Under the pieces are notes generated by a model that was given only the letters and a program-made list of their open reading frames with translations, was not told the DNA's origin and did no database searches. A DNA stretch of 64,000 nt from Takakia lepidozioides (Eukaryota; Streptophyta; Takakiopsida; Takakiales; Takakiaceae): assembly GCA_030704615.1 (NCBI GenBank), contig CM060734.1, positions 2,232,001 through 2,296,000 of the forward strand, given 5' to 3'. A program made the position numbers and the translations under genes. Of the stretch, positions 34,489 through 46,642 are shown piece by piece (the first letter of the stretch is position 1; every line of letters begins with the position of its first letter).

Positions 34489-35364
34489 TTATGTAGCTTT
34501 GATTACGTGTCTAATCAACTTGAACATCATCATCCAAAGCTTCTTCATCCTCATCAAGCTGCAAGTCTTCTTGGTCATCGGAGTCATCGTCATAAATGGC
34601 CCGGCCCTCAAAAGGCACCTCTGAATCATCCTCCACCTCGTTTTCAATGGTCGTGTCTTCATCTCCTTCTCCAACATCCGTATCTTCTGGAGCTCATTAT
34701 ATAGGGTCCGGGATGCATTCCCCGGGGCATCATTATCATCTTCTACCCCCTCTACCCAACCTCCATCATCAGCATCATTATGACCAGTCTCTCCCTCCAC
34801 CACAATTGCCTCACCCAATGGAGATCCGAGACCATTATAGATACGTCCTCCTCTTGGCTGAGCATGCACAACCACCTTCCAATTTCCCCCTCTCGTTTTG
34901 TCATCGGAGAAGAAAACTTGCTCCATGTCTAAAGGCCGTGAAAAAGGCTCATCGGAGGGACGATAAGTAGGGTTGAGCCTATCTGCATTGATGCGCATGA
35001 AACCACAATCATCTTGCACTAGTGTTGTGGAGGGCCCCACAAGATGTGGCTGGAACCACCTTCCCTTGAAGAGAAGAGGCCGGTACCTTGTATACTGAAG
35101 TTGGAGTATGCTCTCAAGCTCTCCAATGTGCTCAAGTTTGCTCATAGCAGGTCGTGTATCTCCCTTGCCCCACGCGGAGTCTTGCCAATATATGGCACAC
35201 AAGCCAAAATCAAACGTTATTTTGCGCTTAATGTCAAGAGCATGAATGCGGAAATGACGACTGTGAACCCAAACCGCCGTGTACGAGGTCGTGAATTGAG
35301 AGGGGCCCCTTGCAATGTCTTGCACCCATATCTGAAACCACCTCACCTTGAGCAACGACGTCAT
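34489..35364 (-). pseudogene. CACTA transposase C-terminus (DUF4216)
   Basis: A 291-codon frame. Residues 20-75 (GPSQFTTSYTAVWVHSRHFR) and 79-177 (HIGELESILQLQYTRYRPLL, FKGRWFQ, DEPFSRPLDMEQVFF, NWKVVVHAQPRGG) follow the DUF4216 pattern that ends plant CACTA transposases. After residue 180 come an acidic linker and then a Met/Lys-rich stretch that looks like a frame change. In other frames the same bases read as acidic DD/EE repeats, the normal acidic tail. The function of DUF4216 is unknown. Confidence 0.82.
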
Positions 35365-35622
35365 AAACTGAGGTCCGAAGCCACTGTTGGAATGAACTTA
35401 GAGGCTGCAATTCTATGGGCAAGTCTTGTGAATGAACATTTCGGCGGCCCGCTCATCGTCGAGGGCGTCTAGTAACTGGCCTTGGATGGTTTCGCCTCCA
35501 TGCAAGCGTCTCCTCCTCTCGTTGCTGAACAAGGTTATTGTATCTTGCCTCTCACTCATGTATGGATAGGGTGTTCTTCAGTACGAAGTCATGCGCTTGC
35601 TCAATCACCAAGGTCGGCAATT

Positions 35623-36075
35623 TTACCCTCTTCGATTTTTTGGGCAAAATGATATCCTTGGTTCGTGCATCCTCCTCTTCCTTCCACATTCGAGGGGCTT
35701 CTCATCCACCCTTGCCATGTACTCCGTGCAATAGAACATAGCTCCTTGCAACGTATACCCCTCCGCCATGCTACCCTCCGGGTGCGCCATTTGTCTTACA
35801 AATGCTTTCAAAGTCTTCATATAACGCTCAAGGAAGTACATCCACCGAGAATGAACAGGGCCGGCAATCGAAGCCTCTTCCACTAAGTGCACTACCAAGT
35901 GCACTTGGATGTCAAAGAATGAGGGAAGAAGGTTCATCTCCAACATACACATTACCTCCGCCACCTCCTTCTTCATGCATGGAAAATCCGCTTCCTCCAA
36001 CTCTTTGGAGCAAATCCACCTGAACAAGCCTCCCAATTTGTAGATTGTCTCGCGAATCTCGGTCCAGTCAATGTC
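35623..36075 (-). pseudogene. CACTA transposase DUF4218 block
   Basis: GGLFRWICSKELEEADFPCM, CMLEMNLLPSFFDIQVHLVV, HLVEEASIAGPVHSRWMYFL, ERYMKTLKAFVRQMAHPEGS and MAEGYTLQGAMFYCTEYM are classic DUF4218 phrases. The frame joins the upstream Transposase_21 block only through a single-base frame change near 36,075 (just before KLGGLFRW). Confidence 0.88.
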
Positions 36076-37705
36076 CCACGTACTGCAATGGGCAAGATGT
36101 CTTGCAATATATTATGGTAGTTGTGAGACTTCAAACCATGGACAGTGTCTTCGCTGAATTTTGTACGGAGGGATGATTCATACCTGGTTGGTGTCTGGAT
36201 AGCACCTATGGTGACTCTCACTTTGTTGTATTCCTCCTTTGTCCATTGCCAAGGTGCGCGCCTATACTTCCACCGTACAACACCCTTTGGGTCCACACCA
36301 TTTTGTTCGGCCCATAGATGGCGCATGTGACCCTGCTCCTCAAGCTCCTTTCTAACACCGATAGAATCTCCTTTTGCAGCCACTCCCTTCTTTGTCGGCG
36401 TGCCATGAAGAACCCGAAAAAGGGACGAACAGACATTCTTCTCAATATGCATGGGATCTAGAAGATGACGAATCTTCAGGTCCTACATATACGTATACCC
36501 ACAAATACTTACACAAATATTTTGACATGAAAGTGATAATGTAACTCATACAAAATGTGCAATATCACATGCATACATAAGGATATTGATGGTGCTTTTG
36601 TGGAATATGTACCGCCCAATATGGCAACTCGTAGAAGATTGAAAGTCGCTTCATGTCGGGCACGTCCACTTCACCGACCCTGCCCGCATGGGCCTCCTTC
36701 CATCGGTCCTTCCAAAACTGTCCGGATGGTGTCACATGAGGGGGGGGGGGGAGGGGACGTACTTCCTCTTTGCCATCAAACAAGTGTTTCTCTCTTTTTC
36801 TCCATCGATGGCTCATAGGAAGAAACTTGCGGTAGTTGGGATACACCATCTTGTGAAGATGGCGGGAGCTATGTGCATCAAGATCATCGCCACAATGCAA
36901 ACATGCATGGTACCCTTTGGTGCTTAGCCCCGAGCAAGCAGTTAGTCTTGTACACATCCCACCACATTAGCAAAGAGAAAAAGTTGTCATGTGCATGGCC
37001 CATAATGCCATCTACCCCACTACGGTGCACAAGACTGTCGCCACTACTTCTATCAATCCCAATCCTCATCGATAGTATCCGGCCTTGACAAGTGAATGTA
37101 TGCAGGTTCTTCGTGGGGAACATAATATACCTGGATAATCATGCATTGTCCAAAGCAAGATGCCCCTCATCTGAAAAGATTGTCCGATCATAGGGTCAAG
37201 TGAAGCATCCAATGCCGGGACCCCCCTCCATAGCTCCTTAAGTTCATCAACTAGAGGTTGCAAGTACGTGTCCATGTTTGTCACTTGTTTTTTCCCTGTG
37301 AGACATTCACATCATTGTTTCAATGCCCCACCAATATGCAAATTATACTACATAATGAATTACACGTCTTACTCCATGATTATGTCACTCATCAATCTTG
37401 CATCGGAATTGCGCCAGAGATCAGAAGATTAATGTAAAGTCCAAGGGAATAATAAGAATGAAATGGGAACACTCACCTGGTACAATGGCAACCAACATGA
37501 TATGGCATTTTTTTATTGAAAGATACGGAGGGATGTTGTAATTCACCATGGTCACCGACCAAGTGGAATGACTACATGACTGAACAGAGTATGGGTTGAC
37601 CCCATCCGAGGAGAAGCCGAGGCGGACATGTTGTGGGTTCTCTAAGAGAAAAGGCCACATCTCTTCAGTATGCCTCCATGCTTGTGAATCTTGTGGCCCG
37701 CACAC
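35973..37705 (-). pseudogene. CACTA transposase catalytic region (Transposase_21)
   Basis: DDE-type transposase core that would cut at CACTA termini. Blocks in order: RHTEEMWPFLLENPQHVRLG and FSSDGVNPYSVQSCSHSTWS (37.65-37.55), PPYLSIKKCHIMLVAIVPG (~37.48), YLQPLVDELKELWRGVPALD and MRGILLWTMHDYPG (37.27-37.13), LSTKGYHACLHCGDDLDAH (36.92), YPNYRKFLPMSHRWR, LSIFYELPYWA, then after an intron KIRHLLDPMHIEKNVCSSLF, and HGLKSHNYHNILQDILPIAV. Intron 36612-36483 has minus-strand GT and AG and keeps the frame. 37,285-37,420 looks like another intron. A frame change near 36,960-37,070 lies between LWTMHDYPG and STKGYHAC. Confidence 0.88.
36483..36612 (-). other. Intron in the CACTA transposase gene
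   Basis: 130 bp. The donor is GCG/GTACAT at 36612 and the acceptor ATATGTAG/GACC at 36483 (minus strand). Splicing joins LPYWA to DLKIRHLLDPMHIEKN, the continuous family order. Confidence 0.75.
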
Positions 37706-37740
37706 CTTTCCCGGGGGGGCTCCGATGCAAGGCGTGACAT

Positions 37741-38600
37741 CTCATCAGTGTTGCCAATGAGGGGCTTCGGTAGTGTGCCTTCAATCGGGGATCATCGAAA
37801 AAAATGCATTTTCTAGGATGAAATACCCCAAGTCCCCCACATGTAATCATCCCATTAACACACATAATACAACACCCTTATGTCTTTCCCTTTATGCACC
37901 CTCTCCCTCATTAGGAAAAGAATGGTCAAAACCGAACGTCGCTAATATTACTCACTCTTTCCAAAGCCACAATCAGATCTTGCATGAGTACTACTCTCTA
38001 AACCCTAAACTTTGTGGAATACACTTTACATGCATTGAGAAGATTAAAGAAAATAATTTCCATGCGAGGGAGAATGACGCTTATACCTTGCGTGGTACTT
38101 TTTTTCCTTGGACATCATCCCGATATCGGTTTTTCTTGCACTTTGGGCACTTGGTGAGACGCGAATTCTCTCCGTAGTATAGGGTTTTATCACATGGACA
38201 TGCATGAAAAATCTTATAGCCCATCCCCACAGAGTCCAAGACTTCGCGCACCTCTTGCGACCGTGACATCTTGGCAAGTGTGGAGCAAGGATATAGTCCG
38301 CAATAGTTCACATTATGGCAGACATCCCAACATTACTTACGCCAAATTGAATTTGAAGATTGAGCAAAAGTAAGATTGTTGAAAGTCGACTCACTTTCGC
38401 CCCTTTGTACAAGGGACTTTTTGCCTCCCTCTCCATGTCATTTGAGGGGGCCATTTCAGGATCATCGATTGGCCGGGTTCCCTCTCCATGGGATGCATCA
38501 GCGCCCATATGATGCATTAAGAGATCCTTCATGGCTTGCACATCATCTTGGTTAATTCCATCCTCACACTGTCACTGTCATCGTCATCATCGTTCGGTAC
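37741..38600 (-). pseudogene. CACTA transposase N-terminal blocks
   Basis: EAKSPLYKGAKVSRLSTILL (38.42-38.36) corresponds to the EAKxPLYPGC-type start of plant TNP2 proteins. GMGYKIFHACPCDKTLYYGE with LTKCPKCKKNRYRDD (38.22-38.11) is the Cys-rich zinc region. 37,870-38,080 is probably intron. An acidic DDDDSD tract near 38,585 lies upstream. The start of the protein was not identified. Confidence 0.8.
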
Positions 38601-38929
38601 CGTGGGGGGCGGCGTCTCGCCCACGGCTCCCACCTGATGTACTTGGGTTGTTTTCGGATGGGGTGCCAAGAGAAAGGACCGGGAAGGGAGGGACAAAGTC
38701 CTGATACGAACAAATGAACATACGGGCATATATTATAATGTGTCATGCAACCATACAACTTAGTATAAGCGAAATGCAAACAACAACCTTCAATGTGTGT
38801 ATGCATCAAATATGTCATTCAGTAATTACATGTATGTGCGCAACGTCACGTATGCAAAGTTTCAAACCCAAACAAAATCATTTGCCGCCCCAAGGACGCG
38901 TTCACCCTATCAACCAATTTTGTTTATTA

Positions 38930-39560
38930 ATGTGAAAAAAAAAAAAAATCCTCTCATGCCATTGCACCCATCAAACGGATGTGGCTCAAGCTTCATTTTT
39001 TCCCACATGTACTTAAATATGTGTGCAACACCTGTGCAAAGATCCAGCAGGAGGGGGAAAAAAAAAAAAAAAAAAAAAAAAAACATTTGCCTCCCCAATT
39101 ACACAGTCACCCTTGAACCAATTTTGAATTAAATCGAATTTAAATGGATCTAAATTAAAAATTTGCATTTATAAAATATAGGATTGCGGTTTTGAGGGGC
39201 GCAATGATTTTATTTTTGGCTCTATTTTGTTCTGTGACATCGGGGTTTGCACCACTACATCCATACAAAAAATTGGACCAAAAAAAAATGGAAAACAAAA
39301 GTATGTTTCTAGGGTCACTTTTGCATGACTCTCTATGAAGAGTGCATGAAGTTGAAAATAACTCAACGTGGAGTGCAAATGAGAGAACAAAATATGGTTA
39401 TGGGTCCAAATGACTTTTGTTTACTCCCAAATTTTGCACGCACATTGCATATGTTGTCATTAAGATATGGCTTTAGAATGGAATGAAAAAAAAAATCATG
39501 TGCAGGCGAAACGCAGTTTTCCGTCTCTACGACACGTAGCTGCGTTCAACACTTGAATGA
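38930..39560 (+). repeat. Dispersed repeat with A-runs
   Basis: Contains A14 (38935-38948) and A27 (39057-39083). 39,095-39,195 is the reverse complement of about 11,420-11,520. 39,330-39,540 (GTGCATGAAGTTG, CCCAAATTTTGCACGCACAT, GAATGGAATGAAAAAAAAA, GCGAAACGCAGTTTTC) is the reverse complement of about 51,740-51,945. All belong to one interspersed family present at least three times here. Confidence 0.75.
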
Positions 39561-40650
39561 CCCATTGAATGAACTTGGTTCAAGCTCATATTTGGTCCAC
39601 ATGTGCATAAGTATGTTCAGATCACATATGAGGCTCTCACCACGGGGTGGTCCGCGAGGGGCAACCCGCGGCGCGCCCGAATTGATCCCGGAGTGTCAAC
39701 ATCCTCCGCATCATCTGAAATTTGGCCCCGATCCCTTCTACGATTATGTCCGCCAGCCTGTATTGGATCAGGTGCAATGGGTCATTCCTCACCACGAAAA
39801 ATGGTCGCTCCTGGGCCAGAATCGATATGTGGTACTGCCTCCCCATCCGAGAGGGAGATGGCTCGATGTTTCCTCACCATCGCATTCTAATTAACACACA
39901 CCACCAGTACTTTCATTTCTAAAAAACCGTTGGCGAAAAAACCCTATGTCCCTTTTCCACCCTACGACAGCAAGGGGTCGCTATTCCCCAACGTCAGGAG
40001 GCCGTAGCGACCCTGCAAAATTCAAACTCCAAAACCCAGTATCAAAAAATCCTATATAGAAAAAAGCAAATCCCAAAATAACCAGTCCCACATTGCTTAA
40101 GGGCCTGGGCCTTTGCCTCAGCCTCGGGACTTTCAAAATTGATAAACAAAGGCGGAGCATCCTTCTGGTGCTGGAGAGCCCAAGATAATTCCTTCCTCAC
40201 GTTCTATTTTCAGGTTGCCTACACCATGGAAAAATTTACTGAGACCCAGCACTTTGCGCTTATTAGATTGAACCACTTTTTGGATATGTGAATCCTAATT
40301 ACACCGTTTATCCTTTCAACCCCAAGACCCACAACCAAAACCGCCAATCCAAAACCCAGCACCATAAAGAAAAATAAACACCCTACCCCAGTACTATATA
40401 AAAAAGAAAAAGAAAAAAACCAATAACCCCAAAAGGCCCTAAACCCTAAACCTAAAAAGCCCGGACATCGCCGCCTGCGACGCCAATGCGTCGCATCCTG
40501 CGACGCGTTTTTTAATTTGTGAGGCCGGGGGTCGCAAGCCGCGACGGCCCTCCGTCGCAAATACCCAGTTTGAATTTTTTAAAAAAAACGGGGCGCAGGC
40601 GTGCGACGGTCGGGCGTCGCACGTAGGCGCCGCGCCCCTTTTTCCCTAAG
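39561..40650. other. Non-coding; CGTCGC palindromes near 40.45-40.62 kb
   Basis: No gene is seen. 40,466-40,620 is packed with TGCGACG/CGTCGCA words in both orientations (GCCTGCGACGCC, ATGCGTCGCATCCTGCGACG, GCGACGGCCCTCCGTCGC, GTGCGACGGTCGGGCGTCGC). GGTCGCTATTCCCC with CGTAGCGACC lies near 39,975-40,015. Such subterminal repeats are common in plant CACTA transposons, so this may be the 5' end of the element at 34.5-38.8 kb. A TAGTG terminus was not found. Confidence 0.5.
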
Positions 40651-42300
40651 TGCTTGAAGCACCTCCTTCCCCCTCGTTTTCATTTGCTATTTGGGAAAGA
40701 GGGAGTTGAGATAGTAGGGTTTATGGTGGAGGGAAAACCAACTTGGTGCTGAGCCGGAGGTGGTCGTAAGGTGGAGAGGAGTTCGCCCCAACGCCGCTCC
40801 AACGCCCAAGGTAATCACCGCCTCCTCCCTCACTTTCTCTCTTGCTCTCTTGCCCTAAACCCGGGCTCACCTCTCTCTTCCCTGTGTGATAGAGACGCAT
40901 CTGAGCATCCTTCTCTCTGTCCCTCTCTCTTCCTCTCCCTCTATAACTCTTTGGATTTCATATGGCCTTACTCTTTTTTATGCTAGTTATGTGGTTTTTT
41001 TTATTCCAATTTTTTTTTTCATCCAAAAACTGGATGGAATTTATGAAGGATGATGACTCTTACTGTGCAGATATTTTGGTTTTTTATCCCAATTTTTTTT
41101 TCATCCAAATCTGGATGGAATTCCATGAATGATGGTGACCTATTTTAATCCAGGAGATAATAATTTTACCATCATTTATTATAAATCATGGCAGTTATTA
41201 AGCTTGAGCCTATACCCTAACCCTAAAAGTTGACTTTTTAACGGATGTCATCCATTGACAAGTGCATCTCCTACTAGAATGCGACTTTTCATCCCCCCTG
41301 GATGAGAAATCGGGGATCTGTGCCCTAATCAGGTCGACACATTTCATAGCACAGAACTCGTGCTTCAGGGATCCTTGATGATGCGCCGTGTATCTTCTCC
41401 CCAACCGCTGCATGGTACCCGTGATGGCTGGCTCTTGGGATGCGCATTGGCGGTTATGCAGATTCTTCTCTGGCAGGCGACAAAGCGATAATTGCTTTGC
41501 TCAGACCCTCATGGTTCTTTTTAATTTGCAGCGGCGCTTTTACTCCTCGTTGGGAAGTACTCTACCCCTAGTAATCTACAGATTACATATGGCTCTTTCA
41601 CTTTGTATGAGCTCTTCTCTATCTGTGAACCCTTCTACTTTGATTGCGTTCTGTTGGAGACGATCTGTTGGACGCCGTGGCGCAGGGCATACCGCAAACA
41701 CTCAAGGTCTTTTGAGGTTACCTTTGCTTGAATTGTGATCTGTATATGCTTTAGAATTCAGCACTGACATGGATAGCAAAGACCTGCCACTCACCTGATG
41801 CATCCTCACTGACACACATCTTTATGTGGTGGTTTTTGGGACGGGCACAGGTGAGGGTCTTCACTTGTCTTGATTTCTTGAAACTTGCAGTTCCTATTCT
41901 TGCAAAAGTGGATGTTGTTGTTGCCTACTGCTGAGCCTGTTGCTGCTTCAAAACTGCCACCATACGGATGCAAACCTACTTCAACTTGCAGGCTCCAATG
42001 AGGATCTACTTCTACTCCTTGCCTTGTTTTTGGTTTCTTGCAACCATATCTACATGGCAGGAGGTAGGGCATACATGAGGCTTCATAGAAAACAATCTAC
42101 TGATTCCTCTATTGCCCCTTTTCTTTCATGTTTCAACTCGGGTATAATGTAGCAGCTGGTACCTTGGCTGCATTGAAATTCGGCTCTAGAATGAAACCTC
42201 TTGGCTGGTTATTAAGACAGCCTGTTATGCCTTAGTAGACAACATACATTCTGCAAGGCCCTCATTTCACTTTGATTTTATAAGCTGGACTGCAAACAGG
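40651..42300. other. Non-coding, short repeats
   Basis: Two ~55-bp copies of TTTTTTTTCATCCAAA...CTGGATGGAAT at about 41,012-41,060 and 41,094-41,140. 41,796-41,870 is an inverted copy of 44,778-44,850 (GACCCTCACCTG, CCGTCCCAAAAAC). Open frames (for example 41388-41738) show no domain. Confidence 0.5.
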
Positions 42301-43640
42301 GGTTTCTGAAGCAGAGCTATTTATGAGGCCCTGGAATACCACTCCAAGCCTGTACCTGCTTAAAAAGATTCAGCCTCGTTTCTATTTTATGGATCTTGCT
42401 TGTGTCTTGGCACTGAAATATCAGTTTCAAGCCAACACATGAAGCCTTTTTAGGAAGATGAATGGCTCAATAACTGGTTTATGTATGGCTTGACCCATAT
42501 CAACAAGAAATTAGGAAGCATTATGTAAAACATGCAAATGCTTAAGACATGTATGGCCTGTTGTTTCTATTTCAATTCAAAGTACTATGTGCTTGACTCT
42601 GGAGATTTATCTCCAGACCTGCAATCTGGTTTTTGAAATAAGGATACAATCTGTAAGTAAGGTGGTGAATGTTTTATGTCAAACCATGGTGCTTTCATAA
42701 TATGATTGACCTGGATTTTGAGTTACTTTTTATCTTGGCAGAACTGTTTATGAGGCCCCGTAATACCACTCCAGGCCTGTATCTTAAGGCATGTATGGCT
42801 AGTTGGTGCATTTCCAACTTGAAATGCTTTGAGCATGGTTCTGGAGATAAATCTCTAGACCTGCAATCTGCTTTGCAATGCTATGATACCTTCAGGCTGG
42901 CCATTTTTTGAGGGAGGTGACTTATTCATAAATTGGATTCTAAAACAGTAACCTTTATAGTCCAGCAAGTAGCCTAGCATGGCAGCTTTAAATACGTTTT
43001 CATGGCCTAAACCTGGTCATGATACACCTTGCTAGGTGTTGTGATATTCTTACTTAGATAAACTAAGCAAGAAAGTTGGTAAACTATTTTAGAACACAGA
43101 CTATATCATGAAACCATATGATGTTTGTTCTGTCTTGGTTTATGTCAATTTGTCACCAGAAAGCACTATATAAACTGGCAGAAAAATTTGTTGACTCAGT
43201 TGTTGCTTGAAGTGCCTTACTTAAAGATTTGGGGTACTATCTTCAGACATACATTTTGCTTTTATGTGTTGTACAATCTGCATTTATGCTGATGATTGGT
43301 TGATATAACCAAGCCTATTTCTACTATGAATGACATGGAATCTTAAGGCATATAGGGCTGGTTGGTGCATTTCAACTTTAATGCTTTGAGCCTGGTTCTG
43401 AAGATAAATCTCCAGACCTGCAATCTGCTTTTGAGTTGAGTCTACAATCTGCATATGCGATGGTAAATGTTTTATATCAAACCAAGTATCTTTCCTATGG
43501 TGAATGACTTGGAATCCCACCCAGACCTGCAATCTGGTTTTTGAAATGAGGTTACAATCTGCAAGTATGGTGGTGAATGTTTGATATCAAACCATGGTGC
43601 TTTCATAATATGAATGACCAGGAATCCCACCCTCCCACCC
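42300..43640. repeat. Degenerate long repeats with paired hairpin words
   Basis: TTTATGAGGCCC...AATACCACTCCA occurs near 42,322 and 42,748. CTTAAGGCATGTATGGC-like starts lie at ~42,541, 42,785 and 43,344. Each leads to GGAGATTTATCTCCAGACCTGCAATCTG or a close variant (near 42,600, 42,842 and 43,398, with a partial copy at 43,521). TGGTGAATGTTTTATATCAAACCA-like tails occur near 42,663, 43,460 and 43,571. These are partial copies of one unit, and no coding frame is conserved between them. Confidence 0.7.
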
Positions 43641-46170
43641 TGTTTTTTCAGATACCCTGAATGTAATGGGATATTCAAATGAGATGGTAAACATGGAAGT
43701 GGTAGTTAGATGGTGCCCTGTAAAGGGCTGCTTTGTCTTTTGAATGACAATGACCTTAGTGGTCTTGTCCATGTCTTGACATGACATGTATATCTTCCCT
43801 CTCTGTTTTTTTTGTTTTTTTTTTGTTTTTTTTTGTGAAAATGGACTTGCCTTGTTAGGACAAGAAATAGGAAAATACCAGTCAGTAAGAGCTGGATTTT
43901 TCTACAAATCAACCTCCTGAAGAGGCACCATCATCACATTACCAGATCTGCAAGAAACAGTATAGGGTGGGAGGGTGGGGGATTGGATAGGATATCCCCT
44001 TTCATAATAGAAAGATATTCCCCTAAAGGTTGAATACAAAAGCAATCATCACATTTGAAATGGGCAATAATTTGAGTAAACCAGTTCATAGCTGGTTTTC
44101 ATGTCCATTTAAAAAAGAAGAAGATTAGAAGTAACTATAACATCAGTGTTATCTGATGTTAGTTACAATTCAACTGCAGTTTAATCCAAACCTACTGGGT
44201 GTAAATGTGTAATATTGTAGCTTTTTGTTTCATTGTAAATTGGCTCTGTTTACATACCAGAAGTCCCTGGTGTAGCACTCTTAAGCCTTTGAAACAGCCA
44301 TCAGTACGTGTGCCCTCAGCATTTAAGTTATGACAAGGGCTGCATTTTAAAAAGGAAAACCTCCATAGTAACCCCATTGCTATAAAGCCTATGGTTTGAT
44401 TACAGCTTTCAACATCACACCGAGTCCCAAGTTAAACTGCAACCAGAAGCCTTAGATGGAGCTTATCGTGGTTTGCAAGCAAGGTGTCATAGTATTTTGG
44501 CTTATACAAAATGACATTTAGAACCCACCCTGAATGGTGTAAATTCCATCGTGTCTTGTCATAGCATTCCTAGAGAAAACCAGAAAGAGAGCTCTTACAG
44601 TATTCCCTGGCCACCATGTACTACACGTCTGAAAGACAAACATGGCTATCAGTCTATATGTGACTGTAGAAAAACTCCCCTGTTTCTTCCGAGCAGCTCC
44701 ATCTGCAGGTGGCATGTCGTATCATCCAGTCTTCCATCTCTCCAATGCATCCTACATTCCAAGTATTCATAAAAAGCAGAAGACCCTCACCTGTCGCCCG
44801 TCCCAAAAACAAACACCACAGTGAATGTTAGTGAGGATGCTCAAGGTGCATAGCGGGTCTGCTGCGCTTGCGATCGCTTTCCAGAATGAAACCCTGAACT
44901 TGCAGCATACAAAGGAGACTTCAAGATCAAGTTTATAAAAAACGTTTGAGTTCTTGAGGGAAGATTATAGCTACTGACATGAAATTATACATAACGAGGC
45001 ATAGTATTATGTAATCTGTCTGCAGGGATTCCAAGCCACATAAACAGCCCCACCATTAGCATTTCATAAGAAATCCCAGGGTTATAACCAAAGGCATCCG
45101 TGATATGCTCTTTGCTGGGTTCTTCACATGCAAAACGCCCGGAGGGTTACAACACAAGGTAGCAGCGATGTACTCCCTGCTGGGATTTTCACCCGCTTTT
45201 GAGTTAGAGAAAAACATTCCCAAATGGTCGTTTATTGCACCTTGATAGCTTGCGGAAGAATTGCTTGTGACATGACTGATCTGAGCAGATCGCAGTAGAG
45301 CAGCAGCCACGCAAATCGCAATACACACCGAGCTATGCCGACTTGGTTCAAGTTACGAAAACCTAGCAGCTTCAATGGAACCAGTTTAAGAAAGTGTGTT
45401 CAAGAAATACTAGAGCCCTGGCAGCGCAATAAGAATGCCCCAATCTCTGTACTCTCATCATGAACAGGAGCGGGCGCATAAGGAAGGCTCGCTCATCATG
45501 GAAGGATGCTCCAAGATCTCTGAAAAAGACTTGCCAGTCTGGAGATCATCCCCCGAAGAAATCTTGTAGGGAAGCCTGCATATTCTTCATACAAGCAACT
45601 CCATTGCAAAATCCCTCGCTCCTAGTAGTTACACTGGCAGGTTCAGGGTGTCACGTTCCTGTTCCAGAAATGATTTAAAACAAAAACTCTCTGGACCATT
45701 CAGAGAATCCACTGTCCAGGAGATCAATTCCTGGAATAGTCATGACAGGAATATATATATATATATGACGCGTAACTCATGACAGGATACATAACGTACC
45801 TCAGGGGCCAAGAAATCATTGTTAGGCCATCATGGCAGCACCAGATCAGTCCATCTGTTCCAACATGTAGGTCTATATAGCAATTCGAGCAATTCCCTGT
45901 GGCAGAGAGGATTACTCATCCCATGCAGTACCCTGGTAAATTTACAGTGACATCGTCGGGCTCCAGAGCAAGTTAGAGTACAATTTCTGGATCGTTCAAA
46001 GAGCCCACTGTCCAGGAAAGCCACCTCTGGAAATATGTCATGTACCTCACGACAAAATATGTCATTCCATTATGGTGACACCATTTTTGCCGTAGCCATA
46101 TGTAAAATCTGCTCCAGGTTATTTTGTCAGAAAAATATAATCCATTCATCGTGACCCATAGGGGAACGAT
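43641..46170. other. Non-coding region, minor repeats
   Basis: No gene is supported on either strand. A ~60-bp direct repeat (CCACTGTCCAGGA) lies at 45,692-45,751 and 45,989-46,048. There is an (AT)n run near 45,752-45,768 and the inverted partner of 41.8 kb at 44,778-44,850. Short frames at 44518-44715 and 45056-45328 are unrecognised. Confidence 0.5.
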
Positions 46171-46642
46171 CTAGTTCTTTTCTTTTTTTCTTTTTTTTCT
46201 TTAAAAAAAAAAAGAACATGGGCTTTTGCCCTGGAAATTTTATTATAATAATTATTTGTGGGGAAAAAAATTAAAACCCCGTTGGAACGCCATAGAGGCA
46301 CACACACCGTAATCAATGAAGGTTGAACTGGCCTCCTATAAAAGGAGTGTATCATCGTGAGGACTACTAGCATCATCCTTGATGGATGAACAGACTCCGT
46401 TGGGCGGTAAAATAAACTAGACCGATATCCATCCATGCGTGGATGAGAACCATCCTCTCTGTTTTGGCTTACATGCCGAGAGAAGAAGTGCTTCTTGGGA
46501 ACCCTAAGCTATGGCGACTTAGGGGGTCGGACTGAACGAGCAGGAGTTCTGTAACCTACAGACTACTACTGCTATGTGCTTTTCGAGGTAAGTGCAATTA
46601 TTGAGATTGCTTTTGAAGTAGAGATGACCACACTACATAGAA

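Larger units (their letters stand above)
34480..38820 (-). mobile_element. CACTA (En/Spm) transposon, coding region
   Basis: Minus-strand remains of a TNP2-type transposase in the standard order Transposase_21, DUF4218, DUF4216. The 5'-CACTA termini were not found on either side, so only the coding part is delimited. Coding blocks are separated by introns with proper splice sites and by a few frame changes. Confidence 0.88.

Noticed and set aside
35044-35472. 142-codon plus-strand frame opposite DUF4216
   Set aside because: Shadow of the CACTA transposase.
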